From assembly GCA_016711345.1 (NCBI GenBank), contig JADJTD010000004.1, forward strand, positions 1 to 41,231: a DNA stretch of 41,231 nucleotides, written 5' to 3'. How positions within the stretch are numbered: position 1 is the stretch's first letter; every line of letters starts with the position of its first letter. The notes under the pieces were generated by a model. It made no database searches. It had not been told where the DNA came from and saw only the letters and a program-made list of their open reading frames with translations. Position numbers and translations under genes: made by a program. This document shows positions 8,201-16,328 of the stretch, piece by piece. The stretch is from Chloracidobacterium sp. (GTDB lineage: Bacteria; Acidobacteriota; Blastocatellia; Pyrinomonadales; Pyrinomonadaceae).

Positions 8201-11200
8201 AACTTGGCGGCCCGCGCTTGGTACGGCGCATTCAAACGTTCGTTCGATAGGTTTTGGGAACGGTCGATTAACGTAAATGTCAACGCTATTTTTGACGCCG
8301 TTGGTATTGACGATCCGTCGTTCCGAAAGTCGTTCATGGGTGCAATTCGTGATGCTGGTCGCCACGGCGACAAACAAGCCATGATCAAGACGGTGGGCGA
8401 CATTGTGGCGGGTAGAACGCGCCCGTTTGACCTGGGCGATCTAAATCCGATCTTCGTGGAAGCGCTTACACCGGACGGCCTGACCGAATTTAACAAAATT
8501 ATTGCTACTGCCAATCCGGCTGACCTTGACGCCACGCGCAACGCAATTGCCGACTTGATGCTTAAAGAACGTTTCCGGTGGGAAAACTACCTACTAACCG
8601 ATCCACCTGTAACCGGGCGCACCGTGTTCTCTCAGATGGACAACACGCGCGACGTGGCCGACATGCAAACCGACGCCAAGGCGTTTATTAAGGCGGGCGC
8701 CGATCCGGCTGCCGTGAATGCAGAACTTGAAATTGGCCTTGAAGCGCAAAAACAAGTTCAAAACCAACTTGACACGTTGTCGGCTATGATTGCGGAAGCG
8801 GGCGATCCGAAACAGCGCTATGTTCTCTACAATACGTGGATGGAACTTTACGACCTAAAAGCCGGTATCCGTATGGAGATTGGGAAACTGGCCGAAGAAG
8901 CAATGGAAGCGGGCGGTGACACGTGGAAAACGGTCTATTATCCAAGGGCCGCGGCGCTGTGGCAAGAATACGGTGATAAGGCCGGGATTATATTGGCCGA
9001 CGCCCAAACGGGTCTGACGAGTGGCTTGCCTGTCAAGACAAATTTTTCGGCCTGGGATATTTTTCAGAAGCAGGCGGAAAAGTCAAACGCCGAACTACGC
9101 GCCGCGATGGATGTGGAAGTTGGCGCCGGAAAGTTTGACAGCCGCATGAAAGGCGTCATCGAGGCCGGGCGCGCAATGGAAGATAAGGCGGTAACGACCG
9201 CTTTTGCTGCGGCGCGTCGCTTCCAAGTCGATGGCGCAATGGATTACATTATCAGCGCCGAAAAGGACGCCCGTTACATTGGCGCCCAAGGATCGGCCTA
9301 TCTCCAAAAAACGTTTGATGATGTGGTCCGGCCCGCGTTAGCTAGTGGCAATAAAAAGAAAATTGATGAGGCTTACCAAAAATACTTCGCTATCAGAAAT
9401 CAGATCTGGCGTGAAGTCCGTGACGGGCAAGTCGAACGTTGGGCGGCAACCACGCGTCAAATTGTATCCGAAGGGATCGGCGGCGGTGCGCGCAAAGACC
9501 TAAGTTTCGACCTGGGCGGAACAATGGGTCAAGTGACACTGATTGGCCCTGGCACCGGCAAAAACAAAGGCATGTGGGCTGTCGCCCTCGATGATGGAAA
9601 AGTCCATTACATTCCTGGTGAGGATGCCAAGAAAACAACCGGCGTTGTTACGTCGGAACAATTCTTTGTGCCCAATACGGTCATCGACAAATACAAAAAC
9701 CTGTCGAAAGAATCCAAGATCGCCGTTGAAATGGAGTTGGACAATATCGCCTCGGCGCAATTCGTGCTAAAGAATACGCCAGAAGCGCCACCTGTCCGCC
9801 CTCCTGGGACACCCACGGCTACAGAGATAGCTTATAAGGAACGCGATGCCAAGCGCGCCGAATCGATATGGAATACGAGTGGCGCAACCCAACAGTCGAC
9901 TGGCGGTCTACCTGCACGAACGGTGATGCCTCCGCCTGTGGTTGGTGTTACGAAGTCCAACCTTCCCAACATGGGCGACATTGCCAAGGAACAAATCGCC
10001 GCCATTGCAGAAGCGCGCAATACAATGCGCGCCGAATGGGAACGGATCGCCGTGGGCGAGTGGGAATTGCCGTCGCTGGACACGTTGGTGATGCAGTATC
10101 AACGGAACGGCGTCGTGAACGTGCCCGAAGATTTGGCCGAAGATTTGTACGGTTCCGTGATCGCTGGCAACCGGATCGACAGTCAAAAAGATATTGAAAC
10201 CTTCATTACCGATTACTCGAATATGAAGCGCCAAACGGACAAGTCGGCGGCAACGGTTCAACAGGCAAAAACTTATAGCAAGATGGATCGTGATGCGATC
10301 ATCGAAGCGCGCGGCGTTGACTTGGCGGCCAACGGTTACACGCCTGAACAACTAGCGCGCATGAATCGACGCGAAGTCATCACGGCGCTAGATACGATTG
10401 ACGACGTAATGCCCGATGAGGTCGGCGTGGCCGGTTATGATGGCGCGTTGGGTGGCCCGGAGTCGGTGCGGCTATGGAGTGAGACAAAAGACGAAAACTT
10501 ACTCAATATCGGCAACATGAAGAACGGCCCGCAAGCGACGATGAACGAAGTCGTGGAAGCCACGACCAAGCGCGGCACCAATAGCGGCAATATTAAATCA
10601 TGGACACTTAGCGACACGGCAACGCGCCAGATCGATGTTTTGACCAACTTGGAGAACGTCATCCAAAGACGGCTAGATAGCATCTTGGCGGCTTCACCAA
10701 CGGCGCTGAATCCTAATCAGCAATTGCGGTTCATCGATATGTTCCGGCGCACCATTTTGCCAGAGTTTGACAAGATCGTTATCACGGCAAACGACTTTGG
10801 CAACAAGATGCAATCGTTCACGATGGTTGATTTTACAAATAACTATCACATCGACAACATTATTTCGGCAGCGGGCGTGCCTTACCATTTCTGGTTTACC
10901 CGCAGCGTCAAAAACCTCATTGAACGTTTCTTGACGCAACCCAATATCGTTAGCAAGCAGGCATTTTACGAACGAATGAACACGGTCGAGGACAAGCAAA
11001 GCGACGTTGCGCCGCGAGACCGCGGCACGGTCCCAATCAAGATTGGCGGCACTGAGTACCGTGTGCGGCTTGGAAACTGGCTGCCGTTTGGTGGCACATT
11101 TGGACAAAACACGTATGCCGATCCAGAAGATGCTAATAGCGCCTACGAATATTACGTGGAATCCTTGAAAGCGTCCGGCTTTGGTCCCAACACAGCTTGG

Positions 11201-14062
11201 AGTAACGCTATGTTGTTGGCAAGTGGGCGCGGCAATGAAATCGACTGGATGTCGGTCACACCGATTACAAGGATCGCCCGCGATGCGTGGCAAGCTGGCG
11301 GTGGCGAACTACCTGAGTTTATGGAAAGACCCAACAGCAACTACTTGACCGGGCGCGAAGTTGACCGGATGGCGGTCGAAGGGCTTGTCGTTGACGGAAA
11401 ACCAGTCACAGAAAAAGAAGCGTTGTTGGTCCAAGATTACATTCGCCAACTGGAATCTGGCGAAGCGCCGTTGCCCGAACATGAGGCAATGACGGCGCGC
11501 ACCAAGGCCATCTATGATGCCGCTTATCAGCGCGTTGGTGGTGAAAAACTACTCAACAGCGCGACGGGCGTGGCGACGGGTAGCCCGGTCTACACGGTTT
11601 ACGATGCCGACCAACAAAACGCCGAAAACACCAACGACTTTTTCGGTCTGCAATATGGCCCGGAAAATAAGTTTGGTAGTTTGGAGTCCGCCAAGGCCGT
11701 CGATAGTTCGGAATCGTACCGCACGCGCCAAAATGTCGACAACCTGGACACGATGCGGCCCGGCGTGGTATCGGTGAACAACGAAAAAAGCGCCGAAAAG
11801 CAGACCATTTTTGGCGAAATGAACGCGGCGGTCGAAGCCTTCTTGGCGAAAAATCCCGGCGCCACTCGCGACGAGATCGACGGTGTCCAATCGCCCTTCT
11901 ATGCGCGGGTCAAGGCCCTAGATGAAAAATACCCCTCGGCGCAAGCGTACGAAGGGTCGGGCCAACCGCCCAAGGGCATGAATCCCAAGGAACGCGCCCA
12001 ATGGGAACTTAACCGGATTTTGTACAGCGTGCCCGAAGGTAAGCCGGTGATGCCCGAAAGTGCGACGCCGGAACAGGAACGGGCCTATTACGCGCAGTAT
12101 AACGAATGGAAGATCAAACAATTCGACCTGATCGAACAAAACGTCGCGGGCCTGCTACGCCTGGACCCGACCGAACAGGCCGACGTGCAAGGGTGGCAAG
12201 GTGAACTGGTCAAGCTGGTAAAAAACCAATACGCCAGTGAACTTTTGCGCAACTTTGAGAACCGTTTTTCGGGTGAGAATTATAAGGGCTGGGACGATAC
12301 CGTAAGCCTGCAAGAAGAAATGACACGGGCGCAATGGGCCGAACGTGAGGCCGCCGTTACCGAACGGGTCGGGGCGGAAGCTGCCGCCCTTCTGCAACAA
12401 TACTACGGCCTGCCCAAGGGTAGCGAAGAACGGCGCAAATTCAAAGCAGCGCACCCGATTATCGCGCAAGCAATGGTGGCCAGCTTCACGCCCGAAAAAT
12501 ACGACGAAGTTACCGAAAAATTCGGGGCCGACGCCTGGACCGTGTACGCCAATCGACCCGTGGGGCCTGGCACCGGGGCCACCGAAGATCAGTTGGCCGC
12601 CTATTATGCGCAGCTTGATCAGTATAACGCGCAGCATCCGGGGGCCAATGCGGCTTACATGTACGTCCGGGGCCGAAGTCGCCAATACAACCCGGACGCC
12701 GGATCGGTCTACATGGATTGGGGGCAAGACTACAACGAAGCGATCCGCATCTTTGGCCCTAACATTTTTGAGATCGTCGACAACTTCCCGGACGGCAAAA
12801 CGGCCCAAAGTGCCTACTATAAGGCGCACCCGGAATTGTCGGGGTATTGGGAGTGGAATAAGGCGCTAAAAGGCACGATGGCCCCGGCGCAAAGCGATCC
12901 CGAACTGGCCCCGCTGGACCCGGCCACGTATACCGGGGAACGCCCGGTCGGTAGTGGTCGGGTGCCGGTAACAGATGAGGCGGGGCGGCCCACGACGGGC
13001 GCGGCGTCCTTCTTCCCTGGGTTCACAGGGGCCTCTAGGGGCGATTTTGCGGCGGTGGGCGCACCATCGGCCACTATGCCCACGGAAACGCAAGCGGCGG
13101 CGGCTGGTGAGGCCACGGGGGCAACGGTGACGCCTGGCGCTGCGGGGGATCGCACCTGGCAAGATTGGGCGGCCCAAAACCCCAATTACGGGAAATATGG
13201 CAAGGGCAACCCGGAATTTGCCGCGGCCACGGCGGCGGTGGGCGCTGAGTTTGACGCCGATGGCCTGGCCACGTGGAACGCTTACTACGACCTGCCCAAG
13301 GATAGCGCGGCCCGCGAGGAGTACAAACGGGCGCACCCGGAATTGCGGGTGATGACGATGGCCGGATACAACCCGGACGAATACAAGCAGGCCAAGGAAC
13401 TATTTGGCGACGATGCTTGGATGGAGTGGGCCAATATCCCGCCGTACGATGAGTCGGACGACGCCAAGGCGGCGCGGGCGGCCTACCTGGACGCGCACCC
13501 GCAAGCAAAACTTTTGTCGGCCTGGGTGAACGGGCGGCCCGGCAACTTTGACGAAAGCGCGACGGGTGATGACTTCGCCTATAATTTCGGCGCTGATTTT
13601 GCGGAAGCCGAAAGCATGTTTGGCGAGGACATTTGGTCTGTTTGGGCGGGCTATTCGTCCAAGTGGGACAAGGCCACAAAACGGGCCTACCATGAACGCT
13701 TCCCCAATCTCGGCCCGATGATGGATTGGTGGTACGGCAACGAAGCCGGGCAAGGCCGGGCCGCTGGGGCCGGGGCTGCCCGATCCTACGGCGGCGGCGG
13801 TGGGCGGTCTTACGGGGGCGGTGGTGGCGGTGGTGGATATAGTGGATGGGGCGGCGGCGACGATGGCGGATGGGGTCAACCTGTCGATCTAAATATGCCG
13901 TACGTGCAAGCGGAACAACTAAGCCGGGAACTACAAACGCAGGCCCCACGCCCGGCCCAACATCGCAACTTTAGCCCGGATTGGTGGATTAAGGCCGGGG
14001 ATCGAACTGGCCCCGACCCAATCAAGCCGGTCAAAGTGTGGAAAAGTGGCAATTCGTGGTAA
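5288..14062 (+). CDS. Giant internal/ejection-type (polyvalent-like) virion protein
   Basis: A single frame of 2924 codons, preceded by TAGGGG. It takes up a fifth of the window. Residues 1-140 are a basic coiled start then a Pro/Tyr-rich linker with repeated PMPYGP and PVPYQVP. Residues 587-613 are hydrophobic (LALGILVDPLDWVTGAAG), a possible membrane-insertion segment. Around residue 885 LNLSPGSIVTNAVGAN resembles the LSP...NxxGN segment of large phage polyvalent proteins, and residues 1405-1460 look like a small barrel (MWAVALDDGKVHYIPG). Residues 2359-2528 and 2641-2825 are two copies of an approx. 180-residue unit; each has an LPK..S segment, an AHP, an FG.DAW and a second FG. The tail (2831-2858) is Gly-rich. 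I see no polymerase, protease or methylase signature. Position before scaffold and capsid argues for an internal protein injected with the DNA; this is inference. Confidence 0.75.
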   Translation: MAISSIEEILEQRRRQAETKKRNEEKAKRDAQRQQYGPQTQAQAQAAKQEKPQFFAGYGAQPTKAPVKAPARNPVYAPIKFVPAASDRTKDDQAQPARYVPVPYQVPEMKKDNDKPDRYTPMPYGPAGMGKDTPALIPVGRPMEIGLTSDRPDTGVADLNQTQIAQAPTTALDPRGWRPERTKDDEAFPVKKKPWYTDWGKDSPIGAGAALEYGVQQMGAAKDFLRPDTGATNNPAWDYRDEQIREREAQDKSNVGDMTFENPFKGVINSAGHHLDGTVDNPDAGLGGYFDPGRLWSNLSKNTESIPGVGELWRGAGDLAWNGADWLSALSTDALSTRVPTPIVDPETGEVTVTNDANIGQASNAFFETVNDTLNPFSDDYNPIGKEDATTDPWEKWNNNSPINQLGNAFMDNFYRNIGEGVAASTMDDADKVGLTPEEIANQEAVVKTMLSFSSVESQESALRDLATQDETVAKMEAEAARLLAMANGDGMTVFEEQIAAMAYDPRTDPASKEKIWQIATNPEAALLDPVLSDEAKKLAQQVIDARNMTDEDRKAMQAAAADLGMQANDLRKMTPNDIVDQHTDVLRTLALGILVDPLDWVTGAAGALVSLAPGARRLSKAVSAADKLDETTVIKALTTAGKFDFGPDIAAIAKNVPGMSFLDQVDTAIFTPKVTKAAQESKTLFSGIAVLIRDADTTDDIKTILRILATDPAQLVKGVPANVFSGAGLQDLAHNGVVKFAPQVFNKQFVDALQRSYRSVVGEILNSATLSKAGLIDKIPFMDELVANLNQGGARVYNVATAFGEAPIGTTKATARMTGNGQAVIDYIDSKGTLLGSSDEMAAAAARRSAMAIEQQAKVGKITDPNFVRNIGSTQRKIQSAISLNLSPGSIVTNAVGANMQLITDGNWSFRRIDDIMEHAARFGGGGQLNLRMAGDTTAKEFVGGIGLGQIRGGKASVPLTGGRVGLGEENLAARAWYGAFKRSFDRFWERSINVNVNAIFDAVGIDDPSFRKSFMGAIRDAGRHGDKQAMIKTVGDIVAGRTRPFDLGDLNPIFVEALTPDGLTEFNKIIATANPADLDATRNAIADLMLKERFRWENYLLTDPPVTGRTVFSQMDNTRDVADMQTDAKAFIKAGADPAAVNAELEIGLEAQKQVQNQLDTLSAMIAEAGDPKQRYVLYNTWMELYDLKAGIRMEIGKLAEEAMEAGGDTWKTVYYPRAAALWQEYGDKAGIILADAQTGLTSGLPVKTNFSAWDIFQKQAEKSNAELRAAMDVEVGAGKFDSRMKGVIEAGRAMEDKAVTTAFAAARRFQVDGAMDYIISAEKDARYIGAQGSAYLQKTFDDVVRPALASGNKKKIDEAYQKYFAIRNQIWREVRDGQVERWAATTRQIVSEGIGGGARKDLSFDLGGTMGQVTLIGPGTGKNKGMWAVALDDGKVHYIPGEDAKKTTGVVTSEQFFVPNTVIDKYKNLSKESKIAVEMELDNIASAQFVLKNTPEAPPVRPPGTPTATEIAYKERDAKRAESIWNTSGATQQSTGGLPARTVMPPPVVGVTKSNLPNMGDIAKEQIAAIAEARNTMRAEWERIAVGEWELPSLDTLVMQYQRNGVVNVPEDLAEDLYGSVIAGNRIDSQKDIETFITDYSNMKRQTDKSAATVQQAKTYSKMDRDAIIEARGVDLAANGYTPEQLARMNRREVITALDTIDDVMPDEVGVAGYDGALGGPESVRLWSETKDENLLNIGNMKNGPQATMNEVVEATTKRGTNSGNIKSWTLSDTATRQIDVLTNLENVIQRRLDSILAASPTALNPNQQLRFIDMFRRTILPEFDKIVITANDFGNKMQSFTMVDFTNNYHIDNIISAAGVPYHFWFTRSVKNLIERFLTQPNIVSKQAFYERMNTVEDKQSDVAPRDRGTVPIKIGGTEYRVRLGNWLPFGGTFGQNTYADPEDANSAYEYYVESLKASGFGPNTAWSNAMLLASGRGNEIDWMSVTPITRIARDAWQAGGGELPEFMERPNSNYLTGREVDRMAVEGLVVDGKPVTEKEALLVQDYIRQLESGEAPLPEHEAMTARTKAIYDAAYQRVGGEKLLNSATGVATGSPVYTVYDADQQNAENTNDFFGLQYGPENKFGSLESAKAVDSSESYRTRQNVDNLDTMRPGVVSVNNEKSAEKQTIFGEMNAAVEAFLAKNPGATRDEIDGVQSPFYARVKALDEKYPSAQAYEGSGQPPKGMNPKERAQWELNRILYSVPEGKPVMPESATPEQERAYYAQYNEWKIKQFDLIEQNVAGLLRLDPTEQADVQGWQGELVKLVKNQYASELLRNFENRFSGENYKGWDDTVSLQEEMTRAQWAEREAAVTERVGAEAAALLQQYYGLPKGSEERRKFKAAHPIIAQAMVASFTPEKYDEVTEKFGADAWTVYANRPVGPGTGATEDQLAAYYAQLDQYNAQHPGANAAYMYVRGRSRQYNPDAGSVYMDWGQDYNEAIRIFGPNIFEIVDNFPDGKTAQSAYYKAHPELSGYWEWNKALKGTMAPAQSDPELAPLDPATYTGERPVGSGRVPVTDEAGRPTTGAASFFPGFTGASRGDFAAVGAPSATMPTETQAAAAGEATGATVTPGAAGDRTWQDWAAQNPNYGKYGKGNPEFAAATAAVGAEFDADGLATWNAYYDLPKDSAAREEYKRAHPELRVMTMAGYNPDEYKQAKELFGDDAWMEWANIPPYDESDDAKAARAAYLDAHPQAKLLSAWVNGRPGNFDESATGDDFAYNFGADFAEAESMFGEDIWSVWAGYSSKWDKATKRAYHERFPNLGPMMDWWYGNEAGQGRAAGAGAARSYGGGGGRSYGGGGGGGGYSGWGGGDDGGWGQPVDLNMPYVQAEQLSRELQTQAPRPAQHRNFSPDWWIKAGDRTGPDPIKPVKVWKSGNSW

Positions 14063-14076
14063 TTACGACGTAATAG
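14049..14076 (+). repeat. 28-bp dyad element, copy 3
   Basis: Core CGTGGTAATTACGACGTAATAG; it includes the stop codon of the giant gene (14060-14062) and lies 4 bp upstream of a strong promoter -35 box. Its left arm is the most diverged of the set. Confidence 0.75.
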
Positions 14077-14080
14077 GGTA

Positions 14081-14108
14081 TTGACACGCTTTTCCAATTT
14101 GCTAGGAT
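14081..14108 (+). promoter_or_regulatory. Sigma70-type promoter of the tRNA-like gene
   Basis: TTGACA (14081-14086), 16-bp spacer, TAGGAT (14103-14108). The first 16 bases TTGACACGCTTTTCCA are identical to the promoter at 22394. It should fire the leader, tRNA-like gene and possibly the scaffold operon. Confidence 0.8.
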
Positions 14109-14187
14109 GGGATCAGTAAGTGGAAAACGTCGACCCCTACGCAGGCGCAGCGCCGGAAGTCTAAGGGGCGGCCCATTTAGGACAGGC

Positions 14188-14309
14188 GGGCCAGTGGCGG
14201 AATCTGGCAGACGCTACCGCCCATATAGAGGCGGTTGGATCGGGAATTGACCCGATCTGCTTATCAAAGTGGCGCTTAGGCCGTGCGGGTTCAAGTCCCG
14301 CCTGGCCCG
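14188..14309 (+). tRNA. tRNA-Leu-like gene with an oversized middle (about 35 nt extra)
   Basis: Acceptor GGGCCAG/CTGGCCC, a Leu-type D arm (GTGGCGGAAT...GGCAGACGC) and T arm GCGGG-TTCAAGT-CCCGC are all intact, with G as discriminator. Between the D arm and T arm there are 70 nt rather than about 35. This middle holds ACCGCC/GGCGGT around CATATAGA, a perfect GATCGGG/CCCGATC hairpin (14238-14257), and a GGC/GCC variable-arm stem. No standard 7-nt anticodon loop with T33 fits, so the anticodon is uncertain. It may be a tRNA with an insertion or intron, a degenerate tRNA, or a tRNA mimic. Confidence 0.6.
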
Positions 14310-14323
14310 TCTGTAAAGCAATC

Positions 14324-14355
14324 ATAGTCCTACCGGGTTTCGACCTAGCGGGCAA
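14324..14355 (+). other. Conserved tRNA-trailer motif, copy 2
   Basis: ATAGTCCTACCGGG, spacer TTTCGA, CCTAGCGGGCAA, matching 876-907. It again lies between a tRNA 3' end and the terminator stem. Confidence 0.6.
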
Positions 14356-14390
14356 TTTTCTCAAAACGAGAAAGTTGCCCGCTTTTTTTT
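14348..14390 (+). terminator. Rho-independent terminator after tRNA-like gene
   Basis: GCGGGCAA (14348-14355) pairs with TTGCCCGC, extended inward by TTTCTC/GAGAAA, and is followed by eight T residues. It closes a roughly 275-nt transcript starting near 14115 and may partly insulate the scaffold gene. Confidence 0.9.
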
Positions 14391-14434
14391 ATTTTCTTTT
14401 CAGAACAAGTGTTCGACAGGAGTACGAAGGACCA

Positions 14435-15070
14435 ATGGCCCTAGAAAACGAGATCGATGGCACCGCCCCGCTAGAAACGGGCACGGCCCAAGCGAACGAG
14501 ATTCAAACGCCAGAACAGGCCGCCACAACCCCGGCCACGCAAGCGCAGATTGATCCTGCCCTAGAAGCGAAACGCGAGTTGCAACGCATCAAAAGCGAAC
14601 AGGGCCGAATTGCGGCCCAAGCGCGACGTGCGCAGGAGGACGTGCAACGCCTGCAAGCACAAAACCGCGAGTTGGTGATGCGGGATATGACCGAAGTGGA
14701 ACGGCTGAAATTTGAACGCGACGAGGCTTACGGCTTCGCCAACGCAACCCAAGCCCAACTCCAAGACCAAGAACGGGAACGCGCCCGCCAGGCCGATCTA
14801 CAACAGATTGCCGACACGACCGGCGCACCTGTCGAAGAACTGCAAGACGCCGAAAGCCCACAAGCCGCTTGGGCCAAGGCCGTGGATTACATGAAGCGGC
14901 AATCGCAACCAGCACGCGCCGCGGCTGCCGAACGCAGCGAAGCCAATGCGGTCTACCTGGGCGGGGGTGCGCCAAGTACGCCGACGACTCGGCAAGAACA
15001 GCGCTATCAACAGCTTATGAGGGAACGTAACGCCGACGCGTACGTGCTGGACCTTTTGAACGGGCGCTAA
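14435..15070 (+). CDS. Capsid scaffolding protein
   Basis: A 211-residue, highly charged, helical protein directly upstream of the major capsid gene, the standard place for a scaffold. The first 50 residues are Thr/Ala/Pro/Gln-rich and disordered. Residues 50-135 form a long coiled coil (KRELQRIKSEQGRIAAQARR, then DMTEVERLKFERDEAYG). The C-terminus (RYQQLMRERNADAYVLDLL) is a basic amphipathic helix of the kind that binds coat protein. ATG 14435 is chosen because AGGAG and AAGGA precede it; an in-frame ATG at 14375 would add a hydrophobic stretch that overlaps the terminator. Expected to leave the head before DNA packaging finishes. Confidence 0.85.
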   Translation: MALENEIDGTAPLETGTAQANEIQTPEQAATTPATQAQIDPALEAKRELQRIKSEQGRIAAQARRAQEDVQRLQAQNRELVMRDMTEVERLKFERDEAYGFANATQAQLQDQERERARQADLQQIADTTGAPVEELQDAESPQAAWAKAVDYMKRQSQPARAAAAERSEANAVYLGGGAPSTPTTRQEQRYQQLMRERNADAYVLDLLNGR

Positions 15071-15095
15071 AGAAGCGCCACTGGAATAAACAAAC

Positions 15096-16250
15096 GTGGC
15101 AACTGGACCTCGATCTACTTATACCGACACCGGCCCCAATAAGCGGTCGGTCAACGATCTGATTTCGATGATTGATCCGTCTGAGGCGGCCCTTCTGGAC
15201 CTCTTTGGGATCGACAATGTAAAAAAGTTTAAGCTGCAAAACTGGCCGTCGACCAAGTACGAATGGCTGGAAGATACCCTTTCTTTGCGCGCGGGCACGC
15301 TGAACGAAGCCCTGACCGATTCGGAAACGGATATGGACGTGCAAACGGGTGAGGGTGCCCTGATGAAAGCGGGCGACATTGTCAAAGTGGGCACCGAATT
15401 GATCTACATCGTTTCGGTGGCGACGGACACGGCCACGGTCACACGTGGTTTTGCCGGGTCTACCGCTGCGGCCCACGACGACGATTCACCGTGGAAGATC
15501 GTCACGATTGCCCGCAAAGAGGGCGCAAGCGCCTCGACCGGGCATACGACCGCCCTTTCGATTCCGTACAACTATACGCAGATTATTTCTGAGGCCGTCA
15601 AGGTCACGGGGTCCGCGCAGATCAATAGCCAGTACGGGATCAATGACCAGATGGCGCACCACATCACCCGCTTGATCGGTGGTGGTGGCGGCATGGGTGG
15701 CCGCAATAAGGCGGGCAAGTTGGCCCTGGCCCTTCAAGGCATCTTTTATCACGGTTCCCGCTACATCGGCACCGATGACATTTCCCGCGCTGCGGGCGGT
15801 TTTGAATACTTCGTCACCTCAAACGTCGAAGACCTTTCAAGCGCCGCTTTGACCCGCGAGTATGTCGAGAATTTGCAACAGGATTGTTTCGACGCTGGTG
15901 GCGACCCGGACACGGTGATCGTAAACAGCCGCCTACGGCGCAAGCTGACGACCCTGTACAAAGAGAACATCGAAACGACCATCGACGAGGAACGCGGCGG
16001 GCACCGGATCACGCACATTGATACCGACCTGGGCAAACTCCGGATCGTGCTGGATCGCTTCTGCCCGACAGATCGCTTGTACATGTGCGAAAAGGACAAA
16101 GTCGGCTGGCTGCCTTATCGCCCGTTCGACATTCACGACCGCGCAAGCGATGGCGATTTCAAACTCAAGGAAGTTTTGGGCGAGTTTGGTTTCGTGGTTA
16201 TGAACGAAAAGGCCCACGGCTATTTGAAAAACGTCTCGACCACTAAGTAA
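15096..16250 (+). CDS. Major capsid protein, SU10/DUF5309-like
   Basis: A 384-residue protein starting at GTG 15096, 25 bases after the scaffold stop. The N-terminus (NDLISMIDPSEAALLDLFG...TKYEWLEDTL) and the overall length fit the HK97-fold coat family of SU10-like podoviruses (DUF5309). Residues 60-125 look like a beta insertion (VKVGTELIYIVSVATDTATV); residues 145-215 are the long spine region; the C-terminal half holds the P-domain-like VNSRLRRKLTTLY and WLPYRPFDIHDR segments. It forms the icosahedral shell together with the scaffold. The assignment rests on remembered family sequence and context. Confidence 0.85.
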   Translation: MATGPRSTYTDTGPNKRSVNDLISMIDPSEAALLDLFGIDNVKKFKLQNWPSTKYEWLEDTLSLRAGTLNEALTDSETDMDVQTGEGALMKAGDIVKVGTELIYIVSVATDTATVTRGFAGSTAAAHDDDSPWKIVTIARKEGASASTGHTTALSIPYNYTQIISEAVKVTGSAQINSQYGINDQMAHHITRLIGGGGGMGGRNKAGKLALALQGIFYHGSRYIGTDDISRAAGGFEYFVTSNVEDLSSAALTREYVENLQQDCFDAGGDPDTVIVNSRLRRKLTTLYKENIETTIDEERGGHRITHIDTDLGKLRIVLDRFCPTDRLYMCEKDKVGWLPYRPFDIHDRASDGDFKLKEVLGEFGFVVMNEKAHGYLKNVSTTK

Positions 16251-16265
16251 TTAGGGGCCGGGATC

Positions 16266-16318
16266 ATCGGGGCGGTGGAATCTTCCGCCGCCCCGCCAGG
16301 TATTAACGCCTGGATAGG
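16266..16318 (+). other. Two consecutive hairpins between capsid gene and next gene
   Basis: GGGGCGGTGGAA/TTCCGCCGCCCC (about 16269-16294) forms an 11-12 bp stem with almost no loop, followed by CCAGG/CCTGG (about 16298-16315). No T-run follows, so it is more likely an RNA processing or stability element, or a leaky attenuator, than a terminator. Confidence 0.6.
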
Positions 16319-16328
16319 AGTAGTAAAA

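Noticed and set aside
13074..13949. 291-codon minus-strand open frame, Pro/Arg-rich
   Set aside because: Antisense of the Gly-rich C-terminus of the giant protein; low complexity and no start signal.
5288..14062. N4-type virion RNA polymerase or DarB-like helicase in the giant protein
   Set aside because: No polymerase palm motifs, helicase P-loop or methylase motif could be found by reading the sequence.
14188..14309. tRNA-Sec or tmRNA
   Set aside because: The D arm is of Leu type, the arm lengths do not fit tRNA-Sec, and there is no tag-peptide frame.
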